16,710 bases of DNA from positions 1-16,710 of the forward strand of contig JAAZJW010000164.1 in NCBI GenBank assembly GCA_012800145.1, written 5' to 3'. Of the stretch, positions 14,172 to 16,710 are shown in pieces. The notes beneath the pieces are model-generated. The model was not told where the DNA came from. It did no database searches and worked only from the letters and a program-made list of their open reading frames with translations. Numbering within the stretch: position 1 is the first letter of the stretch; every line of letters begins with the position of its first letter. The translations under genes were made by a program, and so were the position numbers. Source of the DNA: Clostridiales bacterium. GTDB lineage: Bacteria; Bacillota; Clostridia; Peptostreptococcales; Natronincolaceae.

Positions 14172-14771
14172 ATGAAAGCTTCCATATGTAATAATAGAGG
14201 TGCGGTATATGTGGGTATTATTTTTATATTATTGACCGTGCTTTTGTTATCAACCTCTTTGTTAAATATGTCAATTGATAGTATGGGCATGGTTATAAAT
14301 TCTAACAATGACAGTTATCGTGCCAATTATATCATAGAATCCATTTTAGAATTAAAGATAGAAGAGATAATGGAACTATTCGATGGGGCGATAAGAAATT
14401 ATATGGCTGACCTGCAGACATATAAAGTGGAACATAGCGAGGATATTGATGGTTTTTCATATGGGCTCCCTGATTTTTATAGTTATATTAGGGGTCTGGA
14501 TTCTGATATAACAGGTTTGAGTGAATCGGCAAAAAATCCTTTTGGGGAATACAAGGAAAAACATTATTATAAAGTAGACATTAAATGCGATTGGGATAAA
14601 AAACGTGTCAACATTACATCCAGAGGTGAATATAAACAGGCTAGGAAATTTATCAATGTTGAATTGGAACTGCCTACAGTTACGAATGAGGGTGAGGATG
14701 AGAACGGCCTGCCTAAAATTGCCATATTACCTGCAAGGATAACACGATATTATCAAACGTACGGGTTATAA
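14172..14771 (+). CDS. PilX-like minor pilus assembly protein
   Basis: This is a 199-residue protein whose N-terminus (CNNRGAVYVGIIFILLTVLLL) resembles the PilX N-terminal domain: RG followed by a long hydrophobic helix and no Glu at +5. It lacks the usual GFTLIE signal. The remainder is a charged head of about 160 residues with a single cysteine in KCDWDKK. It is the last of four minor-pilin genes, where PilX sits in the H-V-W-X order, and may cap or prime the fibre. The ATG at 14172 follows GGGAGGA at good spacing, one base after the previous stop; the in-frame ATG at 14157 has no ribosome site. No PilY1-like gene follows. Confidence 0.72.
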   Translation: MKASICNNRGAVYVGIIFILLTVLLLSTSLLNMSIDSMGMVINSNNDSYRANYIIESILELKIEEIMELFDGAIRNYMADLQTYKVEHSEDIDGFSYGLPDFYSYIRGLDSDITGLSESAKNPFGEYKEKHYYKVDIKCDWDKKRVNITSRGEYKQARKFINVELELPTVTNEGEDENGLPKIAILPARITRYYQTYGL

Positions 14772-14822
14772 GACAAGACTGTTTTCTTCATTGGATTGAT
14801 GGTTATATTATTGCGAAATCTG

Positions 14823-14849
14823 TTCAAGGCTAAAAAAATGTGATATTAT
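14823..14849 (+). promoter_or_regulatory. Possible promoter for the aminopeptidase-efp genes
   Basis: The extended -10 TGATATTAT (14841-14849) is a good match. The nearest -35-like sequence, TTCAAG (14823-14828), is 15 bases before the -10 hexamer, which is short. It fits a change from pilus to housekeeping genes but is not certain. Confidence 0.3.
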
Positions 14850-14919
14850 TATATAGTAATTTACTAGTAATTTTAAATTATGGGGATTTTGGACAAGGCT
14901 TGTTAGGCAGGGTGAATAA

Positions 14920-15987
14920 ATGAACAAAAATGTTGGCAGGGTCAGGTTGTTGCTGGAGGAAAAAAACTTAGATGGAATATTGATCCATAAGCCGGAAAAT
15001 AGAAGATATATATCCGGGTTTACGGGCAGCACCGGGTATGTACTGATTACCAAAACAGATGCAAAATTTATTACAGATTTTAGATATACTGAACAGGCAA
15101 CTGTTCAATGCGATGGATTTGAGATAATAGAAATTAGCAGTACCAAGACCATAACTGATGTTATAAATGAATCGGTTTTGCCCAGATTGGGCGTTGAAGA
15201 AGACTTTATGACCTATGGTGAATTTATAAAATTTACAGACAAACTGGTGGAAACAGATATGGTTCCCCTGGAAGGAGCTATCCTGGAATTAAGATCCATA
15301 AAAACACCGTACGAAATAAAGAACATAGAAAAGGCGGCCGGCATAGCAGATGAAGCCTTTAAGTACATGTTAGAATTTACAAAGCCGGGACTGGCTGAAT
15401 TGGATATTGCTCTGGAACTGGAATTTTTTATGAGGAAAAAAGGAGCTGATAAATTAAGCTTTGAAACCATTGTTGCATCGGGTGCAAGATCCTCCTTGCC
15501 GCACGGTGTAGCAAGTAATAAAATAGTTGAAGTTGGCGATATGGTTACCCTCGATTATGGTTGTGTATATAACGGATACTGTTCCGACATGACCAGAACT
15601 ATCGTGTTGGGAAAAGCCGATGACAAACAAAAAGAAATTTATAATGTTGTTCTTAAGGCACAAAAAACATCCCTTGAGGCTATAAGGCCCGGCATAACCG
15701 GCGCAGAGTTAGATGCAATTGCAAGGAGAATAATTGATGACAGTGGGTACGGTCAATATTTTGGTCATGGTTTAGGCCATGGGGTGGGGCTCGAGGTCCA
15801 TGAATTGCCGCATATAAATACCCGTGGCGATGTTCCTATACAACCGGGAATGGTGATAACTATTGAACCGGGTGTCTATATCCCCGATTTTGGCGGTGTA
15901 AGAATTGAGGATTTAGTGCTTGTTACTGATAGTGGTTATAGAATCCTATCAAAATCCACAAAAAATTTTATAGAACTTGCGATATAA
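14920..15987 (+). CDS. M24-family Xaa-Pro aminopeptidase
   Basis: This is a cytoplasmic dinuclear metallopeptidase that removes an N-terminal residue preceding proline. An N-terminal creatinase-like domain (about 1-130) is followed by the pita-bread catalytic domain. The five metal ligands are in place: D212 (TLDYG), D223 (CSDMTRT), H287 (GLGHGVG), E316 (TIEPGVYI) and E330 (RIEDL). The 355-residue length fits the Bacillus YqhT/PapA group, which also sits directly upstream of efp. It is probably not part of the pilus system: it has its own upstream gap of 148 bases and a plausible promoter. Prolidase (PepQ) is a close alternative name; the two are hard to separate by sequence. Confidence 0.93.
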   Translation: MNKNVGRVRLLLEEKNLDGILIHKPENRRYISGFTGSTGYVLITKTDAKFITDFRYTEQATVQCDGFEIIEISSTKTITDVINESVLPRLGVEEDFMTYGEFIKFTDKLVETDMVPLEGAILELRSIKTPYEIKNIEKAAGIADEAFKYMLEFTKPGLAELDIALELEFFMRKKGADKLSFETIVASGARSSLPHGVASNKIVEVGDMVTLDYGCVYNGYCSDMTRTIVLGKADDKQKEIYNVVLKAQKTSLEAIRPGITGAELDAIARRIIDDSGYGQYFGHGLGHGVGLEVHELPHINTRGDVPIQPGMVITIEPGVYIPDFGGVRIEDLVLVTDSGYRILSKSTKNFIELAI

Positions 15988-16066
15988 TTGTAGGATACAA
16001 GTTTAAAATTTAACAAGAACGTACTTGATTATAACTTTAAATATGAATATGGAGGGATAAGATAAA

Positions 16067-16624
16067 ATGGTTTCAGCAGGGGATTTTAGGAAAGGTGTAA
16101 CTTTTGAAATGGACGGGGAGCCTTATGTTGTTTTAGATTTTCAACATGTAAAACCGGGAAAGGGTGCAGCCTTTGTCAGAACCAAATATAAAAACCTGAA
16201 GACAGGGGCTATTCGTGAAGATGCGTTTAATCCCAGCGACAGATTTTCAAGAGCGCATATCGAAACAAAAGAGATGCAATATTTGTATAATGACGGTGAG
16301 CTTTATTACTTTATGGACAATGAAACCTTTGAACAAATTCCTTTAACATATGAAGAGGTGGAAGATGCCATAAAGTATTTAAAGGAAAGCACAAATGCTA
16401 TGATCAGGTTTTATCAAGGAAAACCATTTGAGGTAGAAGCCCCGAATTTTGTTGAGCTGCAAGTAACTGAAACAGAACCAGGGGTGAGAGGTGATACCGC
16501 GAGTAACGTAACAAAAATGGCTAAGGTTGAGACCGGCGCCATAGTCTATGTCCCTTTATTTGTTAATGAAGGTGATATCATTAGGATAGATACGCGCACC
16601 GGGGAGTATATGTCCAGAAAATAA
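16067..16624 (+). CDS. efp: Translation elongation factor P
   Basis: EF-P binds ribosomes stalled on consecutive prolines and speeds peptide-bond formation. The 185-residue protein has the three expected beta domains. The loop HVKPGKGAAFVRTK places the tip lysine at K32, which carries a post-translational modification in many bacteria. The C-terminal OB domain contains the family signature region GDTASNVTKMAKVETGA. The ATG follows GGAGGG with normal spacing. It is 79 bases downstream of the aminopeptidase gene, the same order as in Bacillus. No gene for an EpmA-type lysine ligase is in the window. Confidence 0.97.
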   Translation: MVSAGDFRKGVTFEMDGEPYVVLDFQHVKPGKGAAFVRTKYKNLKTGAIREDAFNPSDRFSRAHIETKEMQYLYNDGELYYFMDNETFEQIPLTYEEVEDAIKYLKESTNAMIRFYQGKPFEVEAPNFVELQVTETEPGVRGDTASNVTKMAKVETGAIVYVPLFVNEGDIIRIDTRTGEYMSRK

Positions 16625-16638
16625 GGGAGATAATACAA

Positions 16639-16710
16639 ATGTTAAAACAAAAGGAGGAAACAGCAGCTGCTAAATATCTGTACAATTTTAGACAAACATA
16701 TAAAAATTAA
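16639..16710 (+). CDS. Possible 23-residue reading frame at window end
   Basis: An ATG with a moderate GGGAGA ribosome site 9 bases upstream opens a 23-codon frame (MLKQKEETAAAKYLYNFRQT... ending TYKN) that stops exactly at the window edge. It contains an AAAGGAGG that could be the ribosome site of something else, but no start follows at the right distance. It is too short to tell a real small protein from chance or from the remnant of a longer gene. Confidence 0.2.
   Translation: MLKQKEETAAAKYLYNFRQTYKN

Noticed and set aside
14920..16624. Functional link between EF-P and polyproline pilus proteins
   Set aside because: No three-proline runs occur in the pilus proteins here, and the aminopeptidase-efp pair is a common housekeeping neighbourhood.
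1..16710. CRISPR array, tRNA, rRNA, insertion sequence or phage genes
   Set aside because: No regularly spaced repeats, tRNA-like cloverleaf, rRNA segment, transposase or integrase was seen.

Overview
The window is AT-rich DNA from a Gram-positive anaerobe, most likely a clostridium. The evidence is the low G+C content, strong GGAGG-type ribosome binding sites, frequent TTG/GTG starts, S-layer-homology and LysM wall-binding modules, and a type IV pilus locus with no secretin, PilP or PilF gene. Every gene I can support lies on the + strand.

Layout. Positions 1-447 hold no gene and look like a promoter plus a long, hairpin-rich leader. 448-5895 is the pilus motor and platform: pilB (assembly ATPase), pilT (retraction ATPase), pilC (platform), a major-pilin-like gene and pilD (prepilin peptidase). 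A 250-base non-coding gap with nested inverted repeats follows. 6152-9292 encodes the alignment complex pilM, pilN and an enlarged pilO that carries a jelly-roll-like domain and a C-terminal LysM domain. 9345-11195 encodes an exported protein with an Ig-like domain, a duplicated GxxxG/aromatic module, a ZU5-like domain and C-terminal SLH repeats. 11335-12426 encodes an exported protein built of Ig-like domains. A structured non-coding region ending in a rho-independent terminator (to about 12650) closes that block. 12802-14771 is a minor-pilin cluster (GspH/FimT-, PilV-, PilW- and PilX-like). Two housekeeping genes follow, an M24 aminopeptidase P-family gene and efp, a pair also adjacent in Bacillus (yqhT-efp). 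A 23-codon reading frame of doubtful status ends the window.

How it works together. PilD processes the pilins. PilB, carrying an N-terminal MshEN-type module that may sense cyclic di-GMP, powers polymerisation through PilC, PilM, PilN and PilO. PilT disassembles the fibre, and the minor pilins probably prime it. With no outer membrane there is no secretin. I infer that the LysM-bearing PilO and the SLH protein take over the job of fixing the machine to, or passing the fibre through, the wall and S-layer.

The items most worth following are the PilO-LysM fusion, the duplicated glycine-zipper module of the SLH protein, two structured non-coding regions inside the operon, a minor pilin that seems to lack a normal start codon, and an attenuator-like hairpin just after the major pilin.
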